Shown here: in pieces, positions 8,337-15,911 of the stretch
Numbering within the stretch: the first letter of the stretch is position 1
Layout of the letters: each line of letters begins with the position of its first letter
Made by a program: the position numbers and the translations under genes
Assembly (NCBI GenBank): GCA_025210375.1
Contig: JAOASB010000052.1
Span: forward strand, 248,001-312,000
Direction: 5' to 3'
DNA: 64,000 bases
Source of the DNA: Maledivibacter sp.
Lineage (GTDB): Bacteria; Bacillota; Clostridia; Peptostreptococcales; Caminicellaceae
Notes under the pieces: generated by a model
What the model saw: the letters and a program-made list of their open reading frames with translations, nothing else
What the model was told of the DNA's origin: nothing
Database searches by the model: none

Positions 8337-10270
8337 TTTTCAGAACGTTGTAATAAATATATAACTGCAAGTAAAACAAGACCTATTCCACTGGTTATAT
8401 AGCTAGGATTTACTAGCATTAAGCCAGAACCAAAGAGGATTAGTCGTTCTATGGCATTTGACGGTCTTAGGAAGTATCCGCTAACACCCCCAGCAATACC
8501 AAACATACCGATTAAAGCCGTAGTTAAAGCAACAATTACTGCTATAGGAGTTGCATCAACTAGTACCAAAACAGGAGATGTTGCAAATATATATGGAACA
8601 AGATATGCCGCAAAGGCTAGCTTTGAAGCTTCAACACCGGTTTTAAATGGATTAGATCCAGCGATACCTGAGCCGGCGAAGGCTGCCAATGCTACTGGAG
8701 GTGTTATATCTGCAACTATACCAAAATAAAATACGAAAAGGTGAGCTGCTATTACTGGAACTCCCACCTTGATTAGTGCAGGGGCTGCTATAGTAGCTTG
8801 AACTATATAGTTAGCGGTAGTGGGCATACCCATACCTAAAATAATTGATGCTATCATAGTTAAGAACATTGTAAGATAGATATTTCCTGCAGAAAGCAAT
8901 ACTATACCATGGGAAAGTTTTATACCCAGTCCAGTAAGGGTAACGACACCAACGATTATACCTGCACTGGCACAGGCCATAACAACGGGAAGTGCGCTTC
9001 TGGCTCCCTCTTCCAAGCCCTTAATAACTTCCTTTATACCGAATTGCTGGTCTTTATCAATATAGGAATTAATAAATCCGATTATTAATGAAGAACCAAT
9101 CCCCCCTAAAGCAGCACGCATAGGAGTAAAACCCTTAACTAAAAGCCAGACTATAACGATTATTGGTAAACCCAAAAACCACTTTTCCTTTAAAAGCTTT
9201 TTAGCCTTTGGAAGTTGACTTTTTGGTATACCTTCAAGACCATTCTTCTTAGCTTCTAAGTGAACCATTATAAATATACCTGTAAAGTAAAGAAGGGCTG
9301 GTATTGAAGCTGCTAATGCAATTGTAACATAGGGTAGATCTGTAAACTCCGTCATTATAAATGCTGCTGCACCCATAACGGGTGGCATTAACTGCCCACC
9401 TGTAGAAGCTGCTGCTTCTACGGCTCCTGCAAACTCTGATCTATATCCAATACTTTTCATAAGTGGGATAGTGACTGATCCAGTACCAACCGTATTTGCA
9501 ACGGAACTACCAGAGATAGTTCCCTGGGATGCACTTGCAACGATAGCAGCTTTAGCTGGACCACCGGTAGTATGTCCTGCCAAGGCGAGGGCCAAATCAG
9601 TTAACCAGTCTCCTATGCCCGTCATTTTTAAGTAGGTAGCAAATAAGAGGAATAGGAAAATAAAAGTAGAAGAAACCATTATAGGGGTACCTAGTATTGA
9701 TTCAGTACTTATCCATGCATAGGTGGCTATTCTTTGAAGACTGTATCCACCATGGGAGAAATAACCAGGTACAAAATTTCCAAAGAAAGCATAAAGTAAG
9801 AAGGTACCAGAAACCGTTATGAGTACTGGCCCCGCAACTCTCCTTGTTGCTTCGATTACTAAGATAACAGCTATAATAGAAATTATCATATCGGTTTGAG
9901 TATAGGCCCCAGCTCTAAATAATAAATCTTCAAAGTTGAGAACATGGTAGCCTACGACTAGAATCGATGCGGCTAATAGTATATAGTCATACCACTTAAC
10001 CTTGTTTGATTTATCACTTGTTCTAAGTGGATAAAGTAAATAAACTAATACAAGGGCAAATCCAACGTGTACACCTCTTTGTATAGTAGGCGGTTTTAGG
10101 CCAAAGGTAGCTGTATAGAGCTGCCATAAACTCCAAACTATTGCTAATACAAAAACTATTTTACCTAAAAGTCCAGTTAATTTTCTGTAGGTAAATTCTC
10201 TATCGTATTTGGCCATGAGTTCTTGTTGTTTTTCTTCATCAAGTGTTGGCTTTAGATTGTTTTCACTCAT
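8321..10270 (-). CDS. TRAP transporter permease, fused 4TM/12TM (TAXI type)
   Basis: A 649-aa integral membrane protein with many hydrophobic segments. The N-terminal about 180 residues resemble the small TRAP subunit and the rest the large DctM-like subunit (GSSVANTVGTGSVTIPLMK and GMGMPTTANY are typical). Fused permeases of this kind work with TAXI binding proteins and import organic acids using a Na+ or H+ gradient. The gene starts 1 nt after the DUF1850 stop, and the TAXI binding-protein gene lies further upstream, so all three form one operon. The substrate cannot be deduced. Confidence 0.93.
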   Translation of the reverse strand: MSENNLKPTLDEEKQQELMAKYDREFTYRKLTGLLGKIVFVLAIVWSLWQLYTATFGLKPPTIQRGVHVGFALVLVYLLYPLRTSDKSNKVKWYDYILLAASILVVGYHVLNFEDLLFRAGAYTQTDMIISIIAVILVIEATRRVAGPVLITVSGTFLLYAFFGNFVPGYFSHGGYSLQRIATYAWISTESILGTPIMVSSTFIFLFLLFATYLKMTGIGDWLTDLALALAGHTTGGPAKAAIVASASQGTISGSSVANTVGTGSVTIPLMKSIGYRSEFAGAVEAAASTGGQLMPPVMGAAAFIMTEFTDLPYVTIALAASIPALLYFTGIFIMVHLEAKKNGLEGIPKSQLPKAKKLLKEKWFLGLPIIVIVWLLVKGFTPMRAALGGIGSSLIIGFINSYIDKDQQFGIKEVIKGLEEGARSALPVVMACASAGIIVGVVTLTGLGIKLSHGIVLLSAGNIYLTMFLTMIASIILGMGMPTTANYIVQATIAAPALIKVGVPVIAAHLFVFYFGIVADITPPVALAAFAGSGIAGSNPFKTGVEASKLAFAAYLVPYIFATSPVLVLVDATPIAVIVALTTALIGMFGIAGGVSGYFLRPSNAIERLILFGSGLMLVNPSYITSGIGLVLLAVIYLLQRSEKKKSA

Positions 10271-10786
10271 TTAATTTAACGCCTCCTCAACAATATATTT
10301 TAACAAGCTTTTCTCTACTACTCTGATTTTTACATATCCTCCCGGCTTATAAATATCCTTAAGGGGTATTATTTCATCCCCCACACATAATTTATGATTT
10401 GCTACGATTTTTCCTATGACAACAGGTACTGCATCAAATATGACGTCATAATTGTAAACACGAATGTGATCCTCATTAAACTCCCAAATGGTATTATAAT
10501 CGGGACTAGCAGGCAAGTTAGCACTAAAAGAATCAAATATCATTTCATATATAGAAATATTTAAATCATTTTCAATTTTATAGGTTTCCGTAACAGGCCT
10601 TAGACTTACGGAATGTGTCCATTTAACAGAAAATTTTTCTTCCCGTTTAATGGGAAGTTGAAGTAAAACTTTATTAAGATTTGGACCTTTATCTACTACA
10701 TACACCTGGAGCAAGGTAATTTTATAAAAAAAGAGTATTAAAAGTATAATAACAATGCATATAAATGCTAATCTAATCCTTTTCAT
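10271..10786 (-). CDS. DUF1850 domain-containing protein
   Basis: A 171-aa protein with one N-terminal membrane segment (about residues 5-25, LAFICIVIILLILFFY) and an extracytoplasmic domain containing WTHSVSLRPVTETY, typical of DUF1850. The family is regularly found between TAXI binding proteins and TRAP permeases; its function is unknown. The stop abuts the permease start. No purine-rich ribosome binding site is seen before the ATG: on the coding strand the preceding bases are the pyrimidine-rich end of a MITE. Confidence 0.82.
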   Translation of the reverse strand: MKRIRLAFICIVIILLILFFYKITLLQVYVVDKGPNLNKVLLQLPIKREEKFSVKWTHSVSLRPVTETYKIENDLNISIYEMIFDSFSANLPASPDYNTIWEFNEDHIRVYNYDVIFDAVPVVIGKIVANHKLCVGDEIIPLKDIYKPGGYVKIRVVEKSLLKYIVEEALN

Positions 10787-10794
10787 ATGATTTT

Positions 10795-10961
10795 AAAAGG
10801 GGGTGTCTCAGAATGACGAATTTCTTCGTTATTTGAAATGTCCAACGACTTGGCACCTACGTTAGTTAGCCAAACCCTTGAATTTTCAAAACCTCGAACT
10901 TCATTCATTCTGAAACACCCCAGGGGCTGAACTCAAGGGATTATATTCTAAGACAGCCCCT
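10795..10961. mobile_element. Family D MITE-like element, copy 2, inside the TRAP operon
   Basis: A 167-bp element aligned along its whole length with the reverse complement of 3047-3216. It starts GGGGGTGTCTCAGAATGACG and ends AAGACAGCCCC. It occupies almost all of the gap between the binding-protein stop (10971) and the DUF1850 start (10786). It has no coding capacity. Confidence 0.85.
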
Positions 10962-10970
10962 ATCTTTAGT

Positions 10971-11978
10971 TTACTTAATTCCCTTTTCGTCGTAATATTT
11001 TTGTGCTCCAGGGTGAACAGGTGTAGTAACACCACTTATGGCATTTTCAAGTTTAATTTGCTTTCCTCTTGCATGGCCTTGTGCTATTTCTTCTGTATTT
11101 TCATACATAGACTTAGTTAATTCGTACACTAGGTCTTCAGGTAAATCTTCTTTAACATACATTACGGCTTGAAGAGTTACAGTTGTAGCATCAGTTTCCT
11201 GTCCCTTGTACTCACCGCCAGTAATATTAAACTTAGATGCAAATGGAACTAATTCCTTAACCTTATCAAAGTCAGATCCGTCTATAGAAAGGATTTTTAC
11301 AGGGTTAGTAGTAGCTATTTCTTTAACCGCCGATGCAGGGAATGAAAGTACTGCAAATGCAGCATCTATAGTACCATCCTTTAGACCAGCAACTGCATCT
11401 GAGAAGCTGCCAGGTTTAGCAGTATAGTCCTTTGGACCGATTCCATAGGCTTCTAATAACTTCATTGCAGTTACATAAGTACCGCTTCCCGGAGGACCAG
11501 GGTTGATGGCTTTACCCTTTAAATCAGCTATGGATTTAACCCCAGAAGCTTGAGTAGTTACAACATGCATAACCTCTGGATATACAACTCCAACTGCTTT
11601 AAAGTTTTTAAGAGGTTTACTGAAGCTTTTTCCAGTACCGTTAAAGGCATCATCTGCTATATTATTCATAGCAAGAACTATATCCACCTCTCCAGATGCA
11701 ACTCTGTTTATGTTTTCAACAGAAGCTCCTGCAGGCTGGATTGTAACATTAACACCTTCAATCTTGTTGTTCCAAACATTAGCTATTGCTCCACCAAGTG
11801 GATAATAAGTACCAGAAGTTCCGCCGGTGGCAAAGGCTAACTCAAGTGTTTCTCCAGGTTTTTGAGTTTGGTCTCCGCTGTCCTTATTCGGTGTTTCCTT
11901 AGCAGGTTGATCACAGCCTGCGAATACTAATGACACGGCAAGTATCATTATCAGCAAAATTGATAAAGTTTTTTTCAT
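10971..11978 (-). CDS. TAXI family TRAP transporter solute-binding lipoprotein
   Basis: A 335-aa extracytoplasmic binding protein. It has a signal peptide with lipobox FAGC (Cys22), then a low-complexity linker, then the TAXI fold: FATGGTSGTYYPLGGAIAN near residue 50, and GPPGSGTYVTAMKLLEAYG near residue 160. It captures the substrate of the fused TRAP permease encoded downstream. The start is the first ATG, behind a GGGGGC-type site. A MITE separates it from the rest of its operon, so the binding protein may now be expressed differently from the permease. Confidence 0.93.
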   Translation of the reverse strand: MKKTLSILLIMILAVSLVFAGCDQPAKETPNKDSGDQTQKPGETLELAFATGGTSGTYYPLGGAIANVWNNKIEGVNVTIQPAGASVENINRVASGEVDIVLAMNNIADDAFNGTGKSFSKPLKNFKAVGVVYPEVMHVVTTQASGVKSIADLKGKAINPGPPGSGTYVTAMKLLEAYGIGPKDYTAKPGSFSDAVAGLKDGTIDAAFAVLSFPASAVKEIATTNPVKILSIDGSDFDKVKELVPFASKFNITGGEYKGQETDATTVTLQAVMYVKEDLPEDLVYELTKSMYENTEEIAQGHARGKQIKLENAISGVTTPVHPGAQKYYDEKGIK

Positions 11979-12905
11979 TAAAAAGCCCCCTCAAATATTA
12001 TTTTTTAAATCCTTTATAGCATCATATATATTTCATATTGAAAATAAGATGATTAGAATGAGATGATGGAAATAAAGGATATTAAACAAATGAAAAAAGA
12101 ATCAAAAACAATAAAAACCCCAGATAATTTAATCCACACGACATATAAAAATAACCAATTTACAGGTGAAATGGTATTTTCAGAAAAAGGCATAAGCTAT
12201 GACTGACATAATCGAAATTCATTTACTGGGTTTCCCATTGGTTATTCATAAAAGAATGAAAACTATGTGAATATTATACTGGGTTCCATTAGTCAAGCTA
12301 TTATGGGTTGCACAATAGCCATTAATAGAGCGTATAATACAAATATTAAGTTTTATTAACAATTTATTTCATTATAAATTATTAACATGAATCAGTCAAG
12401 GGAATAGAATTCATTTTATAGAATATTCGATTAAATTCAAGGAATGGATAACACTACATCTATATTGTGATTATTTTAAAAATTATTATAATTTACTATA
12501 TATTAATGACTACTAAAAACTACTGAAAACTACAAGAAAGCAGTAAAAAAAATAAAACACCAGATATTACGGACATTGTTTAAACCCATAGGGCTAATAT
12601 AAATGCAGCTGTAAATTTCATGGTGAGAGTTTTATGGGTAGGTGATTTTAAAGCTCCAAATGATAAATAATGTATATTTATTTATACTATGATCTCCTAT
12701 AAATATGTTAAACCCTTTATTTGTAGATCTGTGGCCATGTGTAGTTTTTAGGTTTATATTCATATATATAGCCTTGCTCCAGCTATAGCTTTATTTTTTA
12801 AAGCCTTTGGTGGAATTTCTATAGTCTGTTTAATGAAATAGTTATTTGCCCATTTATATTTGTTTATGTTATAATCAATGAAAACAATTATCAGTAGGTG
12901 GTACT
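11979..12905. other. Long AT-rich intergenic region
   Basis: About 930 bp between the divergent TRAP operon and the MarR gene. I find no convincing ORF, riboswitch or RNA gene. A possible MarR promoter is TTGCCC (12846) with TATAAT (12870-12875). A stretch at about 12590-12670 reads open for roughly 25 codons but matches nothing I recognise and may be a decayed coding fragment. Confidence 0.5.
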
Positions 12906-13340
12906 GTGGCAAATTACTATAAGGAAATAAATAAAATAATGGAAAAAATAATACATAAGGCTTTAATTTTAGATAAAAAGGGCTTTAAAATAGGAAAAAA
13001 AAATCAAGATTTATCTTTGTTAGATATGTTGATAATAAAGAAAATAGGAAAAGAAAGCAAAAAATCAATCTATAATCTTGTAAAGGAAACAGAGGTAGAT
13101 AGAGGTGTAATTGCTACAATTATTAATAAGCTTGTAGCAACTGGGTACATAATAAAGGAAAAGGCCGAGGAAGATAAAAGGGTGAATATGGTTTCGTTAA
13201 CAGAAGAAGGTGAAGCGGTATATAATATGCTTGTAGATAGTCAAAAGGAATTTTTTGATGTGATTCTAAATGATATAACCTTAAATGAAGAAAAAACAAT
13301 ATTAAAGTTTTTAAGTAAGATTAATCAGAATATAAAGTAG
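12906..13340 (+). CDS. MarR family transcriptional regulator
   Basis: A 144-aa winged-helix protein. The helix-turn-helix is around residues 55-80 (SIYNLVKETEVDRGVIATIINKL) and is followed by the wing segment EDKRVNMVSLTEEG, where the D-x-R pair is the family signature. The start is a GTG behind AGGTGG (12896-12901). It has no close co-oriented partner: the upstream TRAP operon is divergent, more than 900 bp away, and a repeat cluster follows. The target and ligand are unknown. Confidence 0.85.
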   Translation: MANYYKEINKIMEKIIHKALILDKKGFKIGKKNQDLSLLDMLIIKKIGKESKKSIYNLVKETEVDRGVIATIINKLVATGYIIKEKAEEDKRVNMVSLTEEGEAVYNMLVDSQKEFFDVILNDITLNEEKTILKFLSKINQNIK

Positions 13341-13460
13341 CTCAGGAAATTGCATAACTCTTATTTGGCTGAACCTAATATGTGAATATCATCCTTAATT
13401 TAATTACTTAAGATATAAGCATGTATGATGGTATAGCTACTGGGATTTTAAAGCTACCTA

Positions 13461-13669
13461 TATAGGGTTTTCGTAGTATAACTTAACTTATACATGGACA
13501 AATATGCAATGGTTCTGGGCATTTTGGGCTTGTATAAGTTAAAGTCTATACTAAAATCCCTATAGTATAGGGTTTTCATAGTATAACTTAACTTATACAT
13601 GGACAAATATGCGATGGTTCTGGGCATTTTGGGCTTGTATAAGTTAAAGTCTATACTAAAATCCCTATA
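13461..13669. repeat. Family B tandem palindromic repeats
   Basis: Two 104-bp units differing at only a few positions (for example TTCGTAG versus TTCATAG). Each begins TATAGGGTTTT, ends AAAATCCCTATA, and carries internal inverted arms AACTTATACA / TGTATAAGTT. A 51-bp version lacking the middle lies at 22291-22341. The open reading frame across them on the minus strand is just the repeat translated. Confidence 0.85.
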
Positions 13670-13771
13670 TAGATTTCCCAAAGTTAAACTTAATTTATAC
13701 ATCTCAAAATATCCGATGTTTCTAGGGAGTTTTGATGTGTATAAATTAATTGTTTAACTGGAATATCTATA
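13667..13771. repeat. Family A palindromic repeat, copy 2
   Basis: Same core (ATCCGATGTTTCTAGGG) and inverted ends as the copies at 1531, 24311 and 32667. It directly abuts the second family B unit. Confidence 0.8.
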
Positions 13772-13854
13772 GATGGTTTTTATAGTAAAGTAATTATGCA
13801 ATTGCTCAGCTAAATAAAAAATGATCATTAATTTTAAAAAATAATAAAAAGGTA

Positions 13855-13883
13855 TTGACTTATATACATTAATGGAATATAAT
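13855..13883 (+). promoter_or_regulatory. Sigma-A promoter of the glpP leader
   Basis: TTGACT (13855-13860), 17-nt spacer, TATAAT (13878-13883). Transcription would begin near 13890, just ahead of the terminator-type leader at 13903-13972. Confidence 0.8.
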
Positions 13884-13902
13884 GTATACAATAGAATATA
13901 AA

Positions 13903-13972
13903 GGCTGGAGAGGAAGAGAGCCACATGAAATATCCTAATTTGAATAGGTGTGTTTTGTGTGGCTTCTTATTA
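13903..13972 (+). promoter_or_regulatory. Putative GlpP-dependent antitermination leader, copy 1
   Basis: The transcript starts with a purine-rich segment GGAGAGGAAGAGAGCC followed by a terminator-like hairpin: AGAGCCACA pairs with TGTGTGGCTTCT, then A/T-rich sequence. A second leader at 17519-17590, before the glycerol-3-phosphate dehydrogenase genes, shares the AAGAGAGCC motif and the same design. Known GlpP proteins antiterminate glp leaders when bound to glycerol-3-phosphate; glpP itself lies downstream, suggesting autoregulation. The assignment is inference from the shared motif and location. Confidence 0.6.
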
Positions 13973-14030
13973 TTTATATCTAAAAATTTATATGGCAAAC
14001 CATATAATTAAAATTCAGTCAATTCAATCA

Positions 14031-14188
14031 ATTGAGTAAATTGCATAATTACTTTCTATAAAAATTATTTATCCCAGGGGGTTTTAAAATTCCAGGGGTT
14101 ATACCATGAAATATGTTTATAGCTTAAGTAATTACATCAGGGATGATATTCCCATATGTAGCTTAGCTAAGTAAGAGTCATGCAATTT
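14031..14188. repeat. Family C palindromic element between the glp leader and glpP
   Basis: About 158 bp, starting AATTGCATAATTACTTTCTA and ending AAGAGTCATGCAATTTA. It matches the elements at 29524 and 44443 along most of its length. It separates the candidate antitermination leader from the glpP start. Confidence 0.75.
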
Positions 14189-14248
14189 ATTTTAAGTAAA
14201 TGTTTACAATTCTGCATCTATAATTCGTTAGATATGGGAGTGGATACA

Positions 14249-14815
14249 TTGAAGAGTAAAATTTTAGAGAAATTAGAGCAAGAGCCCATTATTGCTGCTG
14301 TTAACAAATTGGAGAAAATTGATCTAGCTATTAAATCTCCTTGTCAAAGCATTTTTCTACTTACAGGAAGTATTTATAATTTAAAAGAAATCATTGATAA
14401 AGTTAAAGAAGCAAATATGTATATATATGTTCATATCGATTTAATTGAGGGGTTTTCAAAGGATAAGGTAGCATTAAAATATATTAGTGAGAAGATGAGA
14501 CCCGATGGGATTATTACTACAAAGGGAACCCTTGTTAGAAAAGCAAAGAGTATGAATATATGTGCTATACAAAGACTTTTCTTATTAGATTCTCTTTCGT
14601 TGGATACGGGAATAGATTCTGTATACTCCACGAAGCCAAATGCAATAGAGGTTATGCCTGGGATCATACCTCGAATGATTACAAAAATACGCAATCAAAC
14701 CAATCTCCCTGTAATAGCAGGTGGTCTTATTGATCGTAAGCAAGATGTGATTGAATGTCTTAAAGCAGGTGCTGTGGGCATTTCTACAAGTAACGAAAGG
14801 ATTTGGCATATGTGA
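14249..14815 (+). CDS. glpP: Glycerol-3-phosphate-responsive antiterminator GlpP
   Basis: A 188-aa TIM-barrel-like protein matching GlpP: PIIAAVNKL near the start, YIYVHIDLIEGFSKD near residue 55, MRPDGIITTKG, AIQRLFLLDS, AIEVMPGIIP, and the ending VIAGGLIDRKQDV and AVGISTSN. It binds glycerol-3-phosphate and lets polymerase read through leader terminators of glycerol genes. A TTG start at 14249 is chosen because GGGAG (14236-14240) is 8 nt upstream and the resulting N-terminus has family length; ATG at 14234 is the alternative. It heads the glycerol gene cluster. Confidence 0.9.
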   Translation: MKSKILEKLEQEPIIAAVNKLEKIDLAIKSPCQSIFLLTGSIYNLKEIIDKVKEANMYIYVHIDLIEGFSKDKVALKYISEKMRPDGIITTKGTLVRKAKSMNICAIQRLFLLDSLSLDTGIDSVYSTKPNAIEVMPGIIPRMITKIRNQTNLPVIAGGLIDRKQDVIECLKAGAVGISTSNERIWHM

Positions 14816-14942
14816 TTTTTTCAGTCCTTAGGAAAACGTTTGGACTAAAAAATAATTACTTAACCATTAAGGAGGTGAATTTTTAAAAGTCAAAGCGCCT
14901 TATTTTCAACTTTTTAAAATAAAAAAAGCTAGGAGGTAAAGA

Positions 14943-15311
14943 ATGAAACATTTAGGAACAATTTTAGGAGCGGCTATTGCTGGTATGTTTGTTATGAGCG
15001 TTTGGGGTGCATTTTCAAACGAATATGGTATTGGTGGCGGTTGGTTTGCTGGGTTTATGATTATTGCAATAATGTGGTATTTAAATCATTATATAGGAAT
15101 TATCAATAATGATGGAGCGGCGGTTGATATGGCAGTAGGTATAGGCATGGCTGGTACTATGAGAGATGTATTTTTACATGGAGCCGACGCTGGTATAGCT
15201 TCACTTCCAACATTATCAGTTGCTGCTATAGGTGGAATCTGTGGTGGATTAATTGCATATAGACTTCAAGTATATTTGGCTAAAAAACAAGAAGCTGAAG
15301 CAAAGGCTTAA
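14943..15311 (+). CDS. Small membrane protein, Lin0368-like putative glycerol transporter subunit
   Basis: A 122-aa hydrophobic protein with about three to four membrane segments rich in glycine and alanine. It contains GGGWFAGFMIIAIMWYLNH near residues 30-50 and ends in a short charged tail (AKKQEAEAKA). The next gene encodes a paralogue sharing GGW...W.LNH..G. It sits between glpP and glpK, where many Firmicutes have the aquaglyceroporin glpF, and no glpF is present. The name follows the Lin0368 putative glycerol transporter family as I remember it. It starts at an ATG behind AGGAGG. Confidence 0.7.
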   Translation: MKHLGTILGAAIAGMFVMSVWGAFSNEYGIGGGWFAGFMIIAIMWYLNHYIGIINNDGAAVDMAVGIGMAGTMRDVFLHGADAGIASLPTLSVAAIGGICGGLIAYRLQVYLAKKQEAEAKA

Positions 15312-15361
15312 AAATATTTAAAGAGATTAAGATATAATATGATAAGGGGGATATAAGATAA

Positions 15362-15706
15362 ATGACTTTTGCTAATGTGATAACTACATTTACCGGTGGG
15401 TTTATATTTGCATTTTTAGTTAGAATGTGTTGGGGAAAAATGAATGAAGATTGGGGATCTATTGGTGGCTGGATGGCAGCTGGCTTTATTGTTGCAGCTA
15501 CATGGACATTAAATCATGGTGTTGGGTTTATAGTACAATCAGGTCCAGCTTGGATAGATATGGCTTGGGCATCGGGACCCGGGCTATTTGCTGCATCCTT
15601 AGCTTCAGGAGAGAGTGGGAAAAATGGACTTGTAAATGCTGCTTTTGCACTCATAGGTGGAACAATAGGTGGATATGTACTATCGTGTCTTAACTTCTTC
15701 CATTAA
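15362..15706 (+). CDS. Small membrane protein, second subunit of putative glycerol transporter
   Basis: A 114-aa membrane protein similar in layout to the 122-aa protein encoded just upstream: both carry GGW(F/M)A, then W.LNH..G, then a glycine-rich stretch near the end (LIGGTIGGYVLSCL here). The 50-nt gap and the AAGGGGG site show they are expressed together. Two unequal paralogues in tandem suggest a hetero-oligomeric carrier or channel. A role in glycerol uptake is inferred from position before glpK; no substrate-binding residues are known to me. Confidence 0.68.
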   Translation: MTFANVITTFTGGFIFAFLVRMCWGKMNEDWGSIGGWMAAGFIVAATWTLNHGVGFIVQSGPAWIDMAWASGPGLFAASLASGESGKNGLVNAAFALIGGTIGGYVLSCLNFFH

Positions 15707-15911
15707 TTACATAAAATACATTAATAAATCTACATTTTGATTCTTTAAGATGATCAATGTTTCAAGGATATTAGGGAGAATAAAATGTAAAAGATTTATT
15801 GCGATTTCTGATTTCTATAGATAAAAAGTATTAAAAATCGATTATTTTAAATAACAAAATATTGTTTATGAAATAATAGAAAAAATTTTCATTTATTAGG
15901 GGGATAAAAAG

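Larger units (their letters stand above)
13341..13809. repeat. Composite nested repeat: family C ends enclosing two B copies and one A copy
   Basis: The outer ends (CTCAGGAAATTGCATAA and TTATGCAATTGCTCAG) are those of family C elements. Inside are two near-identical 104-bp family B palindromes in tandem (13461-13564 and 13566-13669) and then a family A copy (13667-13771). The arrangement looks like successive insertions of one short element into another. It starts immediately after the MarR stop codon. Confidence 0.8.

Noticed and set aside
12590..12670. Short open stretch in the MarR upstream region as a gene
   Set aside because: No start codon with a ribosome binding site and no recognisable family; at most a decayed fragment.
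13454..13702. 82-aa minus-strand reading frame with duplicated protein repeats
   Set aside because: It is the translation of the two family B DNA repeats; no ribosome binding site and no conserved protein feature.
14872..14890. Strong AAGGAGG before the Lin0368-like gene as a small ORF signal
   Set aside because: The only nearby start codon (GTG AAT TTT TAA) encodes three residues.
15451..15693. 80-aa plus-strand frame overlapping the second small membrane protein
   Set aside because: Out-of-frame shadow of the 114-aa protein that shares motifs with its paralogue.
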